This document shows, one piece after another, positions 1 through 7,850 of a stretch of DNA of 24,711 nucleotides. How positions within the stretch are numbered: the first letter of the stretch is position 1; each line of letters opens with the position of its first letter. The notes under the pieces are model-generated. The model did not search any database, was not told the DNA's origin, and saw nothing but the letters and a program-made list of their open reading frames with translations. The stretch is taken from positions 1 through 24,711 of the forward strand of contig QMXQ01000002.1 in the NCBI GenBank assembly GCA_003662205.1. Direction: 5' to 3'. A program made the position numbers and the translations under genes. Source of the stretch: Candidatus Bathyarchaeota archaeon (GTDB lineage: Archaea > Thermoproteota > Bathyarchaeia > TCS64).

Positions 1-1106
1 ATGGTGTCCCCGGGCTCATCGCCGGTCATCTGGGCGATGTCGGCGATGGTCTTCCCTACCAGCGACGGGTCCGCCGGGTAGGTGGAGATGAGGGCTGCCT
101 CGGCCCCGCCCCGGTCCTCCATCGCCTCCACCAGTCCCGCCTGTATCTTGGGCGCGAGTTCCGGGTCGTTGAGCCGCTCAGCTAGGGCCTCGACGCCCCC
201 CTCGTTAGCCCACTTGGGTATCCAAGCGCCCGGGCCGGTGCCGCTGGCGTTGTACGGGTATTGATCGGCAGTAACGTCCACGCCTCGGCTCCGCGCCTCC
301 TCTACGAGTTCGATGAGTTTGGGGCAGAGGTCCCAGAACCGCTTGGCGAGGACCTTGAAGTGGGAGATGTTGACGGGGAGCCCCGCCTCCTCCCCGATGC
401 GGATGATCTCCTCGACGGCGCCGACGGGGTCGCCCCGGTCGCCCTCGTCCCGGATGTGGCTGGTGTAGAAGCCGCCGTACCGGGCGGCGACCTTCGCCAG
501 CTCGATGACCTCCTCCGTGGCGGCGTAGCTCTGGGGCGCGTACCTGAGGCCGGTGGTGATCCCGAGGCAGCCGGCCTCCATCGCCTTCGCCACCTCTGCC
601 TTCATCGCCTCCAGCTCCCGTGCGGTGGGAGCCCTCATCTCCATCCCCATCACGTACCGGCGGACGGTGCCGAAGCCCACCAAGGGGGCGACGTTGACGG
701 AGATGCCGCCCTCCTCCAGCCGCCTCAGGTGCTCGTCAACGGTGGACCAGTCGATCTCGACGCCCGCCTCCTTCAGGTAGGGGTTGCCGCGCTCCATCTC
801 AGCCCGCATCTCCTCGTTGAGGGGGGCCGCGCCCGAGCCGCAGCTGGGGAAGACGATGGTGGAGACTCCCATGTGGACCTTGCTCTCCGCCCGCCTGTTC
901 ACCAGCAGGGTGAGGTCCGAGTGGTCGTGGAGGTCGATGAAGCCGGGGCAGATCACGCGGCCGGAGGCGTCCAGAACCTCCTTCGCCTCCCCTGAGACCC
1001 GCCCAACCTCGACGATACGCCCGTCCTTCACGGCCACGTCGCCCCTGAACCAGGGGTTTCCGGCGCCGGCGACCACCCGTCCACCCTTCACAATCAGATC
1101 GTACAA
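1..1106 (-). CDS. D-aminoacylase-type amidohydrolase (N-acyl-D-amino-acid deacylase family), C-terminus cut off
   Basis: The minus-strand frame is open from about 1106 to the left edge, giving 368 codons without a stop, so the C-terminus lies outside the window. The family removes the acyl group from N-acyl-D-amino acids with a metal-dependent amidohydrolase barrel. The N-terminus (YDLIVKGG, then GNPWFRGDVAVKDG) is the usual beta-sandwich start. The metal motif GFIDLHDHSD follows at about residues 55-64. A Cys in FPSCG (about residue 89) matches the metal-bridging Cys of D-aminoacylases. Further motifs are LGITTGL, YTSHIRDEGD, NISHFKV and TADQYPYNASGT. The start is uncertain. I chose TTG at 1106 because homologues begin at this point; an AGGAGGT-like site lies about 13 bases upstream, which is long. 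A TATA element lies at 1137-1149. Family assignment is firm; the substrate is inferred. Confidence 0.88.
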   Translation of the reverse strand, partial: MYDLIVKGGRVVAGAGNPWFRGDVAVKDGRIVEVGRVSGEAKEVLDASGRVICPGFIDLHDHSDLTLLVNRRAESKVHMGVSTIVFPSCGSGAAPLNEEMRAEMERGNPYLKEAGVEIDWSTVDEHLRRLEEGGISVNVAPLVGFGTVRRYVMGMEMRAPTARELEAMKAEVAKAMEAGCLGITTGLRYAPQSYAATEEVIELAKVAARYGGFYTSHIRDEGDRGDPVGAVEEIIRIGEEAGLPVNISHFKVLAKRFWDLCPKLIELVEEARSRGVDVTADQYPYNASGTGPGAWIPKWANEGGVEALAERLNDPELAPKIQAGLVEAMEDRGGAEAALISTYPADPSLVGKTIADIAQMTGDEPGDT

Positions 1107-1136
1107 CTCGATCAGGGATACCTCCGCCCAAGACCC

Positions 1137-1149
1137 ATATATTTTATAG
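1137..1149 (-). promoter_or_regulatory. TATA-box promoter of the D-aminoacylase-type gene
   Basis: Read on the minus strand the element is CTATAAAATATAT. It lies about 31-43 bases before the chosen start at 1106, as expected for an archaeal TATA box with a very short leader. Between this element and the divergent SIMPL gene (about 1150-1280) I see only weak inverted repeats and no gene. Confidence 0.55.
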
Positions 1150-1325
1150 CATCAAGGCGCCCTCGACCCCGCCTGACGAGTACGCCACCCGTCCACGGTG
1201 GAGAGGAGTAACCTTCTCCGATGAGGAGGTCTTAGACCAGAGTCGGCACCTGTTCTATCCTCTGGAACACACGTTCTAAACCATGGTATAATAACCCTCG
1301 ACGCCCAGGTTATGCGTGAGAAGAA

Positions 1326-2117
1326 ATGGAGTCCAAAAGGGTTTACATACCGGTGCTGGCCATCTGCATATCCATCGTCCTGGCTGCGGCGATAATCACT
1401 TACAGGCCGCTGACGCCCCAGAGCGAGAAAGAGGAGTTCAGGTTCCCCGTCGGCATCCCGCCGTCGCTGGGGACGGTGTCCGCGACGTGGGTCGGCGACG
1501 AGCAGGTGAACACCATCTCCCTGTCAGGATCGGGCAGCGCCTCGGCGCGGGCCAACCAAGCGACCCTGACGGTGGGCGTCCAGACCGAGCTCCCCTACGC
1601 CTCCGACGCCGTGAGCGAGAACGCCGCAACGATGACCGCAGTCATAGACGCGATCAAGTCCCTGGGCGTCAGCGAGGACGACATCGAGACGGTCACCTAC
1701 AGTGTCAACCCGATGTACGACTACGACTGGAAGAGGGTCACCGGCTACAGGGTCACCAACCTTGTACAGGTGAAGATCACGGACCTGGACATGGTCGGGG
1801 ATGTGATAGACGCCGCCAGCGGGGCCGGGGCCAACCGCATCGACGGGGTCTCCTTCGAACTGTCGGACGACCTCGCCAAGGAGCTGAAGCTCGAGGCCTA
1901 CAAGGCGGCGCTGAGGGACGCGCAGGAGAAGGCGGAGGTCATCGCGGAGACCCTCGGCCTGAAACTGACGGGAGTGTTCTCGGTGAGCGAGAGCGTCTAC
2001 TACCCCTACACGCCCGTCAGGGGCAAGGGCTTCGCCGTCGAGGCGGCCTCCACGCCCATTCTTGAGGGGGCCCTGAGCGTCTCGGTGACGGTCCAGGTCG
2101 TCTACACCTTCCAATAG
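1326..2117 (+). CDS. SIMPL-domain (DUF541) membrane-anchored envelope protein
   Basis: This 263-residue protein has one hydrophobic segment near the N-terminus (about residues 7-25), which is a signal anchor or uncleaved signal peptide. The rest would face outside the membrane. The segment ISLSGSGSASARANQATLTVGV, at about residues 64-85, is the characteristic opening of the SIMPL/DUF541 domain (homologues read SGxGxxxxxPDxAxxxxGV). It is followed by a helix-rich part with DAQEKAEVIAETLGLKLTGV, also typical of the family, and a final beta strand near VSVTVQVVYTF. Members form ring-like oligomers in the bacterial periplasm or envelope; the precise function is unclear. The gene stands alone, with a TATA-like GGTATAATAA at about 1284-1293. 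No clear ribosome site precedes the ATG, so a leaderless or weakly led transcript is likely. Confidence 0.88.
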   Translation: MESKRVYIPVLAICISIVLAAAIITYRPLTPQSEKEEFRFPVGIPPSLGTVSATWVGDEQVNTISLSGSGSASARANQATLTVGVQTELPYASDAVSENAATMTAVIDAIKSLGVSEDDIETVTYSVNPMYDYDWKRVTGYRVTNLVQVKITDLDMVGDVIDAASGAGANRIDGVSFELSDDLAKELKLEAYKAALRDAQEKAEVIAETLGLKLTGVFSVSESVYYPYTPVRGKGFAVEAASTPILEGALSVSVTVQVVYTFQ

Positions 2118-2187
2118 GGCGCCGGCGTCTCCACCATCTTTTTATCCATAGTTTCCTTAGGGTAGGGCAACGAAGGAGCGTGTCGGG

Positions 2188-2526
2188 TTGTACAAGGTCG
2201 TGTTCACCGTTGTCGATGTCCCACAGCCCAGGAGCCGCGACGGCTCCCCGACCCATGTCAGCGGGCCCTGCAAGGTCTACAAGGTCGGCGACAGGATCAC
2301 CATCGCCACCAACCCGGGGCGGCTCGTGCTGAGCGAGACGGACAGCGTCTGCCTCGCCGCCCTCAGCGCCGTCCTCCCGCTGACCTCGGCGTGGTGCAGG
2401 GAGACGACGGAGGAGTGGGACTACATGGACAAGATCAAGTACTGGTGCTGCCCCGACGTCGAGCGGCCCGTCGTCTTCAAGGTTGAGCGCATCCCCGTCG
2501 AGCAGGGGGAGGCCCCCCTCCGCTAG
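2188..2526 (+). CDS. TIGR04076-family small cysteine-containing protein
   Basis: The product has 112 residues. It opens with YKVVFTVVDV and continues with a Cys followed by YKVGDRITI, then DSVCLAALSAVLPL and YWCCPDVERPVVFKVERI. This order (beta strand, CxxxxVGD, C-x-A-hydrophobic stretch, CPD, VxFxIERI) is the TIGR04076 family signature as I know it. These are short proteins of unknown function common in archaea and anaerobes. The Cys positions suggest metal binding or redox chemistry, which is inference. The start is a TTG with GGAG at 2175-2178, nine bases upstream. A T-rich TATA-like element (TTTTTATCC) lies at about 2138-2147. The gene is convergent with the MFS gene, with only three bases between the two stops. 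Confidence 0.75.
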   Translation: MYKVVFTVVDVPQPRSRDGSPTHVSGPCKVYKVGDRITIATNPGRLVLSETDSVCLAALSAVLPLTSAWCRETTEEWDYMDKIKYWCCPDVERPVVFKVERIPVEQGEAPLR

Positions 2527-2529
2527 GTT

Positions 2530-3750
2530 CTACCCCTCTCTTTCTTCCTCCGGCGGCTTCACGTTCCTGAAGGTGAAGTAGAGGGCTAGGTCGTACGCCG
2601 CCTTCAGCCCGCCGGCGATGAGGAAGGGGAGGGACAGCCCCATGAACTGCATGATGAAGCCGGCCAGGCTGGGGCTGACGGCGAGGGTCAGGCTGCGGGG
2701 CAGGTTGATGAGACCCGCGACGCGGCTCCGCTCCTCCGGCTTCACGATGGCCATCACGTAGGACTGCCTCGTCGGCACGTCCATCTGGGACAGCAGGGCG
2801 CGGCTCAGGTAGAGGGCCGTCGAAGCCGCAAGGGTCGGCATGTACGGGATGGTCATGGTCATTATGTTCGCCGGCAGGTGGCTGTAGACCATGGTGTTGA
2901 TGAGGCCGATGCGCTCCGAGATGCGGGCGGCGAGCATGAAGGAGGCGGCGGCGAGGAGGCTGGAGACGGAGAAGATGACGCCGATGGCGTCCATGTCCAG
3001 GCCGAACCTGACGAAGAACCAGTACGAGACCAGGCTGGAGGTGAGGAGACCGCCCCCAAAGGAGTCCACGCTGAACAGGAGGGAGAGCTTCAGGACGTTC
3101 CTCCTCGTCTCGGGCGAGAGGGGCGGCAGGTCCTCCTCCGGGGGCAGCTCCACCTCCGCCTCCCTCGACAGCTGGGAGTAGAGGACGACGACGGCGAGGT
3201 TGAGGACGGCGTAGACGCCGAACATGGTCTTGTACGAAGCGGCCTCCGTGAGGGCGAGCCAGGCCTGAAGGAGGACGACCATCCCCGTGAACAAGGAGCC
3301 GGCGGAGGTGGCGAGGGAACCCAGCGTGCTCCTGATCGCGTACATGCGCGTGCGCCTCCTATCCGGGCATGACTGGGCCAGGATAACCCGTTCCAGCATG
3401 TTGGCGGGACCGAAGCCACCCCTGTACCCCAGCGTGGAGATGACGGCCACGGGCACGAGGACGACGGGGTTGGAGACGAAGGCGAAGACGGCTCCGGAGA
3501 AGGCGGCGAGAAGCCCGAACAGGACCAGCATCCTCCTCCGGCCGACCCGATCGGCGAGGAAGCCCGCCACCAGGTTGAAGGCGGTGGAGCACAGGAGGCC
3601 GCCGGTGAGCACGAGGCCTATCTGCCAGAGGGGAAGGCCGATGACGCCCAGGTAGACCGCGAAGAAGACGGAGACGAAGCCGCTCGCGAAGGACTGCAGC
3701 GGCCTCACAGCCAGGAGGAGCTTGCCATCCCGAGAAATCCAATCGAGCAC
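2530..3750 (-). CDS. Major facilitator superfamily (MFS) transporter
   Basis: This is a protein of about 406 residues with roughly twelve hydrophobic segments in two halves. The halves are separated by an acidic, proline-rich cytoplasmic loop (EVELPPEEDLPPLSPETRR). The loop between the second and third segments contains FLADRVGRRRM, which is the MFS signature (D-x-x-G-R-R). The substrate cannot be read from the sequence. The same frame stays open far upstream through the neighbouring gene, but that part is a low-complexity Arg/Gly shadow. I therefore start at GTG 3750, which has a GGGGG stretch about nine bases upstream. The gene begins 20 bases after the stop of the DUF483-like gene and is probably cotranscribed with it. 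Confidence 0.85.
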   Translation of the reverse strand: MLDWISRDGKLLLAVRPLQSFASGFVSVFFAVYLGVIGLPLWQIGLVLTGGLLCSTAFNLVAGFLADRVGRRRMLVLFGLLAAFSGAVFAFVSNPVVLVPVAVISTLGYRGGFGPANMLERVILAQSCPDRRRTRMYAIRSTLGSLATSAGSLFTGMVVLLQAWLALTEAASYKTMFGVYAVLNLAVVVLYSQLSREAEVELPPEEDLPPLSPETRRNVLKLSLLFSVDSFGGGLLTSSLVSYWFFVRFGLDMDAIGVIFSVSSLLAAASFMLAARISERIGLINTMVYSHLPANIMTMTIPYMPTLAASTALYLSRALLSQMDVPTRQSYVMAIVKPEERSRVAGLINLPRSLTLAVSPSLAGFIMQFMGLSLPFLIAGGLKAAYDLALYFTFRNVKPPEEEREG

Positions 3751-3770
3751 CTTCCATCGCCCCCAGAAGG

Positions 3771-4658
3771 TCAGCCTTCGTACCTTCGCCTGCTCGCCGC
3801 AGCCGCCCTCGCCTTGTACTCCGCTATGATCTGGGGCTGCCGGCGGACACGGTCGAGGTTCCCCGCGACGACCGACCCGTAGACATCGCCGAGAGCGGGG
3901 TCGAGGCCCCGAAGGCGCTCGCGGCACTCCCTCCCCCGGGAGAGGGCCGCCTCGCAGTCCGGCCTGCAGGGGAAGAAGTAGCCGACGAAGTAGGCGAGGG
4001 GATCGACGGCCCCGCGCTCCGCCGCCTCCTTGACCTGCTCTGCCGCCCGCTCCTCCACGTAGACCCCCTCCTCCCTGTCCGCGGCGTACCGGTCGACGCA
4101 GCAGCCTGGATACCCGAGGAGCCGGCCCATCTCCCTGAGCCAGCCGCCGTGGAACTCCTCGGGGTAGGCGAGCCGAGACCGTCCCAGACCCGGAGGCGGG
4201 CGCCTGAGAACCTGCCGCCTCAGCCTCTCCCGCTCCTTCATCAGCCTCTTCAGCCTCTTCCCCACGCCCTTGTCCCTGAAAAGGTAGAGCTCCTGGACCG
4301 TGGGCCTCACCTCGACGGAGAGGCTGCGCAGATCCAGGGCCTCCGCCCACTCTAGGTGGCCTCTGTATTGATCCGAGGCCTCGACGACCTCCCTGAAGGC
4401 CGTCCTCATCTCCCTCTTCACGGACTCGATCGCCGCCAGCCTCTTCCGGGGGTCGGCCGTTGCGGCGATGCGGCTCATGTGGGGGTAGACCCGTTTGTCT
4501 ATGGCGGCTCCAAAGTCTTCGCCGTTGGGGAGCTCCGCGGGAAGGGTGACCTGGGAGCATGGTCTAAGCCCGAGGTGGACGAGCAGGTAGTTCTCGATCT
4601 TCACCCGTGTCAGGAGACGCGGGTCGCTCATCAATTCCTCAATCTGAGTGGTCTTCAT
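3771..4658 (-). CDS. DUF483-like protein with CC and CRPDC cysteine motifs
   Basis: This is a soluble protein of 295 residues. The first two thirds are helical and charged, with a basic stretch at about residues 130-165. The last third contains LGYPGCCVDRY (Cys 186-187), then GYFFPCRPDC (Cys 231 and 235) and Cys 245. A GxPxCC motif followed by a P-C/H-x-P-x-C motif resembles the archaeal DUF483 family, which is uncharacterised. The Cys arrangement could bind a metal or iron-sulfur cluster, which is inference. The start is ATG 4658, with an A/T element (TTTTAAGAAA on the minus strand) at about 4695-4705. It is the first gene of a likely two-gene unit with the MFS transporter downstream. The DUF483 assignment is moderate; that this is a real gene is near certain. 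Confidence 0.65.
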   Translation of the reverse strand: MKTTQIEELMSDPRLLTRVKIENYLLVHLGLRPCSQVTLPAELPNGEDFGAAIDKRVYPHMSRIAATADPRKRLAAIESVKREMRTAFREVVEASDQYRGHLEWAEALDLRSLSVEVRPTVQELYLFRDKGVGKRLKRLMKERERLRRQVLRRPPPGLGRSRLAYPEEFHGGWLREMGRLLGYPGCCVDRYAADREEGVYVEERAAEQVKEAAERGAVDPLAYFVGYFFPCRPDCEAALSRGRECRERLRGLDPALGDVYGSVVAGNLDRVRRQPQIIAEYKARAAAASRRRYEG

Positions 4659-4743
4659 GTCGAGGCACCAGCCCCTCGTCTATGAAGAGACGACGATGTT
4701 TCTTAAAACGGTAGACTATACGCCCAGCTAACCAGTGAGAAGA

Positions 4744-4761
4744 TTTGAAAAATAAGGGGGG
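4744..4761 (-). terminator. T-rich terminator of membrane operon 1
   Basis: Twelve bases after the last stop codon of operon 1 the minus strand reads CCCCCCTTATTTTTC. A C-run followed by a T-run matches the U-rich termination sites of archaea. Operon 2 ends with a very similar CTCCCCTTTTTTATC element. Confidence 0.5.
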
Positions 4762-4773
4762 ATTACCCTGCCT

Positions 4774-5409
4774 CTACATCGGGATTATCTTAAGGACCTG
4801 TAGGAAGAACTGGGCCCGGCCCGAGAGCATCGACAGCCTGAAGAGGACGGTGTTGCCGAAGTAGGCGCCTAGCCCTATCATGATGAACCAGCGTCCAAGC
4901 CGGGTCGGGTACCTCAGGGCCCCTGTGTGCTCGTATGTCAGCAGGAAGTATGAGACCGCGCATATGGTGCCTATGGCGATGTAGATGAAGTTGAACCAGT
5001 CCATCGCGGCGCCTCCCGCCGGCGGGGTGATCGTTGAGACCACCTGGTCCAGCAGGTTGGGGATGAGCACTCCCCTCATCCCGAGGCCGAATCCTGCGCC
5101 TACGAGGACGGCGATGGGGTACCTGCTGATCCACCGATAGTCGGCGACCAGTAGAGTGTACATGGCCAGGCCTAGGATGATCGGTATGATGTAGTGGATC
5201 TGTCCTTGCAGCATGGGCTGGATGGCTATCCTGTTGACGTTGGTCACCATCATGACGAGGTTGACGGCGAGCATCACCGCGATGTAGGTGTGCTCAGCCC
5301 ATCGGAACACGATGTTCTCCTTGTACAGGGGGTAGCTGTAGATCATCAGCATGAGCAGCCATCCCGTCCAGAGTCCGAGCACCTCTAAAGGTGCGGTTGG
5401 GTATGCCAT
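4774..5409 (-). CDS. Polytopic membrane protein D1, last gene of membrane operon 1
   Basis: This is a 211-residue protein with about six hydrophobic segments and no soluble domain. I do not recognise a named family. It is clearly paralogous to the last gene of operon 2 (12045-12671). Shared features in the same order are YSYPLYKENIVFRW against TSYAFRDNILFKF, then HTYIA/NTYIG, RYPIAVLVGAGFG against RYPIAFLVGNGVG, LLTYEH/IFTYEG, and GRWFIMIGLGAYFGNTV against GRWMILLALGASFGNTI. Conserved Arg, Glu and Gly residues inside hydrophobic stretches suggest a helix-packed core or conducting path rather than a simple anchor; this is inference. The start ATG 5409 follows the previous stop by five bases and has GGAGGTAGATGAG just upstream. 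It is probably a subunit of the same complex as the three genes before it. Confidence 0.8.
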   Translation of the reverse strand: MAYPTAPLEVLGLWTGWLLMLMIYSYPLYKENIVFRWAEHTYIAVMLAVNLVMMVTNVNRIAIQPMLQGQIHYIIPIILGLAMYTLLVADYRWISRYPIAVLVGAGFGLGMRGVLIPNLLDQVVSTITPPAGGAAMDWFNFIYIAIGTICAVSYFLLTYEHTGALRYPTRLGRWFIMIGLGAYFGNTVLFRLSMLSGRAQFFLQVLKIIPM

Positions 5410-5414
5410 CTCAT

Positions 5415-6245
5415 CTACCTCCTCCTTCCCCTCGTTGCGAAGTAGCCGATGTTGGCGAGTAGTACGGCGGCGATGACCATCAGGTGCGAGACGCTCAAAG
5501 CGTCCATGATGACCGTCGCTTCTCCGGGCTCGCCGATTAACTTCTCCAGTTCAGCTCCGCCTCTGGAGCTGGAGCTTATGCCGAATAGAAGTCCGGACTT
5601 GTAGAAGGGCATGTAGCTGGACGCTAGCATCGCGATGCCGATCTCGGCCATAGGTATGCCATAGGGGGATGCCCATTGTCTCATGTAGTAGTCGCCCCAG
5701 TCGCCTGTGTCGCCCGAGAGAACCATATCGATATCGTGAACAGAGTTCACCTCTTTCATCAGCGGCAGCTCGTCTAGCGGGGTCCCGTAGGCGTCGGTGG
5801 GGAAGACGCTTCTGATGTCGGAGGCGATCTGTGCGACCACGGCCTCGCCGCCAGTGTAGTAGCCGAGGTAGACGTAGTCCTTCCCGTATTCAAGTTGGTC
5901 GAAATCAGGGACGGAGTTCCTGAGCTTGTCCCACGATAGATCGGCGTCAGTGTAGGCGCCAACGACGATGAGCTTCGCTCCCTGCCTCAGTATAACCTTC
6001 GTGCAGGCGACGGTGGCCGGCATGCAGTCGATCCACGCGCTGACCCCGAAGGCTATGTTTATCCAGACGACGTCGCCCTCTTCCAGAGTTAAGAGACCAT
6101 TATAGAGGTCCCGGGTTGAAGGGGCGATGCTGATAGGCAGCCCTATCGGCCGGATGAAGGGGATCATCAAGCCTATCCAGAGAATCCAGTAGAAGACCTT
6201 GCGGTCGATGTTCTGCAACTTGTCCCAGATGGTCTCCGAGCTCAT
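5415..6245 (-). CDS. Bitopic membrane protein C1 with a large predicted external domain, operon 1
   Basis: The product has 276 residues. One hydrophobic segment lies at about residues 17-36 and another at about 252-270, ending in a basic RGRRR tail. By the positive-inside rule both ends are cytoplasmic and the roughly 210-residue middle domain is outside. That domain alternates beta and alpha elements (VVWINIAFGVSAW, KLIVVGAYTDADL) and carries YGKDYVYLGYYTGGEA, PLDELPLMKEV, then SGDTGD. The operon 2 counterpart (12673-13512) matches along its length (YGEDYVFLGYIAGGQT, PIDQIPLLKGV, SGDTSE). The fold could be Rossmann- or receptor-like, but no ligand can be inferred. The ATG overlaps the stop of the preceding gene (ATGA), which indicates translational coupling. 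Confidence 0.8.
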   Translation of the reverse strand: MSSETIWDKLQNIDRKVFYWILWIGLMIPFIRPIGLPISIAPSTRDLYNGLLTLEEGDVVWINIAFGVSAWIDCMPATVACTKVILRQGAKLIVVGAYTDADLSWDKLRNSVPDFDQLEYGKDYVYLGYYTGGEAVVAQIASDIRSVFPTDAYGTPLDELPLMKEVNSVHDIDMVLSGDTGDWGDYYMRQWASPYGIPMAEIGIAMLASSYMPFYKSGLLFGISSSSRGGAELEKLIGEPGEATVIMDALSVSHLMVIAAVLLANIGYFATRGRRR

Positions 6246-6898
6246 TCTCCTCCAGCCACCTCCCCGTAGAAGCCTCTCTCCCTACCCAGGAGAGCCCTGA
6301 ATCCGTATGCCAGCATTCCGAAAGCACCGACGATGAGGAAGGTTCTCATCCCTGGAACCTGCCCGTAGTCGAGGAACCATCTCCCGATGATCGGGAAGCC
6401 GCCCCAGATCGCCCCTCCAACGGGGGCGTTCGTCAAGATGACAAAGCAGCCCGCGATGAGGAGCAGAGCGGCGTCGATGTTCCTAGCTCTGAACGCCCGG
6501 TAGCACGCCGAGAAGATGTAGAATCCGGTGATGGGGTAGAGCGTCTGACCGAGCGGCGTGTAGACATATCTGAAGAACCAGTCGTACATTGGGTTCCCCT
6601 GACCGCTCCCTGTCATCGCCCAGCCCGCCAAGCCTGAAAGGAACGAGATCGCGAGAAATATCAACAGCCAAGCGCTGAACGCCCATACGCCGGCGGCTCT
6701 TCTCTGGATCTTCTTAGCGTGGGACACTACCAGGGTTATGGCGCCGAGGCCGAGTGCGATGTTGGCGATGATAGTAGCGTAGGTGCGGAGGGTTTCAGCT
6801 AACTGCCAGGTCCCAAGGAAGAAGTACTCCACGAACATTATCACGGTAATGACAGCGGTGACGAGGTAGACCAACTCTCTTTTGTAAACTTCAGACAT
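6242..6898 (-). CDS. Polytopic membrane protein B1, second gene of membrane operon 1
   Basis: This 218-residue protein has about six hydrophobic segments, roughly at residues 10-28, 38-58, 70-92, 113-132, 143-165 and 185-205. No named family is recognised. It matches the second gene of operon 2 (13515-14147). Both contain ALGLGAI/ALGLGAV followed by a basic SHAKKI or HGRRIS loop, then FSAWLL, an aromatic FYIFSACYRAFRARNID against FYMSYGAYKILRARNLD motif, and FVILTNAP/FVVLGNTP. The basic loop after segment two and the RARN loop after segment four should be cytoplasmic. The start ATG 6898 lies four bases after the DUF6754 gene, and the stop overlaps the next start. It is likely an integral subunit beside the DUF6754 protein. 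Confidence 0.8.
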   Translation of the reverse strand: MSEVYKRELVYLVTAVITVIMFVEYFFLGTWQLAETLRTYATIIANIALGLGAITLVVSHAKKIQRRAAGVWAFSAWLLIFLAISFLSGLAGWAMTGSGQGNPMYDWFFRYVYTPLGQTLYPITGFYIFSACYRAFRARNIDAALLLIAGCFVILTNAPVGGAIWGGFPIIGRWFLDYGQVPGMRTFLIVGAFGMLAYGFRALLGRERGFYGEVAGGE

Positions 6899-6902
6899 AT
6901 TC

Positions 6903-7688
6903 TCACATCCTGAGCAGATCTATGAGGAAGGTGACGTTGCCCAGACCCAGAATGAAGCCGACGGTCATCAGGCCTAGGAAGATGAACTTCAGGATATCCT
7001 CGCCTTTGATGCTGCCCAACAGGTCTGGATCCCTGCTGATGGACGCGCCCGCGGCGAAGAGCTCCTCTGCCAGGAGCATGTAGTCGCAGGTCGCGATCAG
7101 GAATGGCATCTGGTGCGTGTTGTTGGTCCCTCCGATCTGGAAGGCGCCTATCGTGTTGCCGGCCTCGCCGATGACGACGGACTCGTAGTAGAAGCCGCCT
7201 ATCAGTATAGTGGATGCAGGTCTCTCCCTCTGGAAGTATCCGAGGGTCCCTGTCAGGTAGGGGGACTGGCCCGAGATGAAGGTTATCATATCCTTGGAGA
7301 ACTCTTCAGGCCTCCCTTCCGCTAGGTAGGCTGTTCTTAAGGTTTCCTCAACTAGAGGCAGCGCGTCAGGTATAGGGCAGAACGCGTCTATCTTGACGCC
7401 GGCTCTGACACACTCCCTCGCGATGTATCCTAGGATGCTTATCGATGCTAGCACCTGCGGCCCCTGAGTCGAATCGTTCAGGTTTCCAGCGATGCCAGGC
7501 GTCCAGTAGAGCGGTCTTCCCATCTCCGCGCATCTCCCCACGGCCTCAGGTATGGCGGCCATGGCCGGCAGCGTCCTTACCCAGATCTCCTTTCCCTGCT
7601 TCCCTAGGTACATGTAGAGATAGAAGAGCGCGAAAGCCACTATTAGAAGAATGAAAGCCATCACTCGTCCTTCAACTATAATTGCCAT
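6903..7688 (-). CDS. DUF6754-type membrane protein A1, first gene of membrane operon 1
   Basis: This 261-residue protein has a hydrophobic segment near the N-terminus (about residues 9-28), a soluble domain of about 200 residues and a C-terminal segment (about 234-252). The basic LGKQGK directly after the first segment places the soluble domain in the cytoplasm. Characteristic motifs are VGRCAEMGRPLY (about 50-61), the SISILGY stretch, GGTNNTHQMPFLIATCDYML, EELFAAGA and SRDPDLLGSIKGED. I recognise this as the DUF6754 family, whose function is unknown. The operon 2 paralogue (14158-14940) shares all these motifs. It is the first gene of the operon, behind a complex control region. The domain may be the cytoplasmic contact for the MutL-like ATPase encoded just upstream, which is inference. 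Confidence 0.8.
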   Translation of the reverse strand: MAIIVEGRVMAFILLIVAFALFYLYMYLGKQGKEIWVRTLPAMAAIPEAVGRCAEMGRPLYWTPGIAGNLNDSTQGPQVLASISILGYIARECVRAGVKIDAFCPIPDALPLVEETLRTAYLAEGRPEEFSKDMITFISGQSPYLTGTLGYFQRERPASTILIGGFYYESVVIGEAGNTIGAFQIGGTNNTHQMPFLIATCDYMLLAEELFAAGASISRDPDLLGSIKGEDILKFIFLGLMTVGFILGLGNVTFLIDLLRM

Positions 7689-7728
7689 TGTTTTTTCCTT
7701 CCATTTTTCCTCTTTTCTTGCCCATCGT

Positions 7729-7783
7729 GAGGGTCATTTATTATCGACCCTCCCTTTCGATTGGATCGATATGAATGACCCTC
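7729..7783 (-). promoter_or_regulatory. Leader of operon 1 with mutually exclusive GAGGGTC stems
   Basis: In the transcribed direction the leader contains GAGGGTCATT (7783-7774), then GAGGGTC (7752-7746), then AATGACCCTC (7738-7729). The first copy can pair with the last over ten bases. The second can pair with the same last copy over seven bases with a ten-base loop. The two structures exclude each other. As DNA, the same repeats could instead be binding sites for a regulator. The element ends about 40 bases before the start codon of the DUF6754 gene. Confidence 0.5.
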
Positions 7784-7818
7784 CAATAGACAGGCTAAAG
7801 AGCTATTCTATTCTATTT

Positions 7819-7829
7819 ATTATATAAAA
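7819..7829 (-). promoter_or_regulatory. Proximal TATA box of operon 1
   Basis: The minus strand reads TTTTATATAAT. A start about 25 bases downstream would fall near 7800, giving a leader of about 110 bases that includes the GAGGGTC repeats. A second, stronger-looking box lies 30 bases further upstream, so the active one cannot be decided from sequence. Confidence 0.45.
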
Positions 7830-7835
7830 TTTCTC

Positions 7836-7847
7836 GGGCATCTGCCC
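7836..7847. promoter_or_regulatory. Palindromic operator candidate GGGCATCTGCCC
   Basis: Five-base arms (GGGCA and TGCCC) flank a two-base centre. The palindrome lies directly between the distal TATA box (7851-7860) and the expected start site near 7830. In archaea this is a common place for repressors that block RNA polymerase recruitment. It could also be chance, since each arm is only five bases. Confidence 0.4.
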
Positions 7848-7850
7848 TTG

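Noticed and set aside
261..995. Plus-strand open frame of 244 codons near the left edge
   Set aside because: The minus strand encodes a D-aminoacylase-type protein with metal motifs throughout; the plus-strand frame is its shadow.
1107..1325. Short inverted repeats (CCACC/GGTGG, GGAGA/TCTCC) between the D-aminoacylase-type and SIMPL genes
   Set aside because: Five-base stems are expected by chance in GC-rich DNA, and none is placed convincingly relative to the two promoters.
3751..4560. Open frame extending the MFS gene upstream by 270 codons on the minus strand
   Set aside because: The extension is Arg/Gly/Pro-rich low complexity and overlaps the DUF483-like gene in another frame. MFS homology begins only after 3750.
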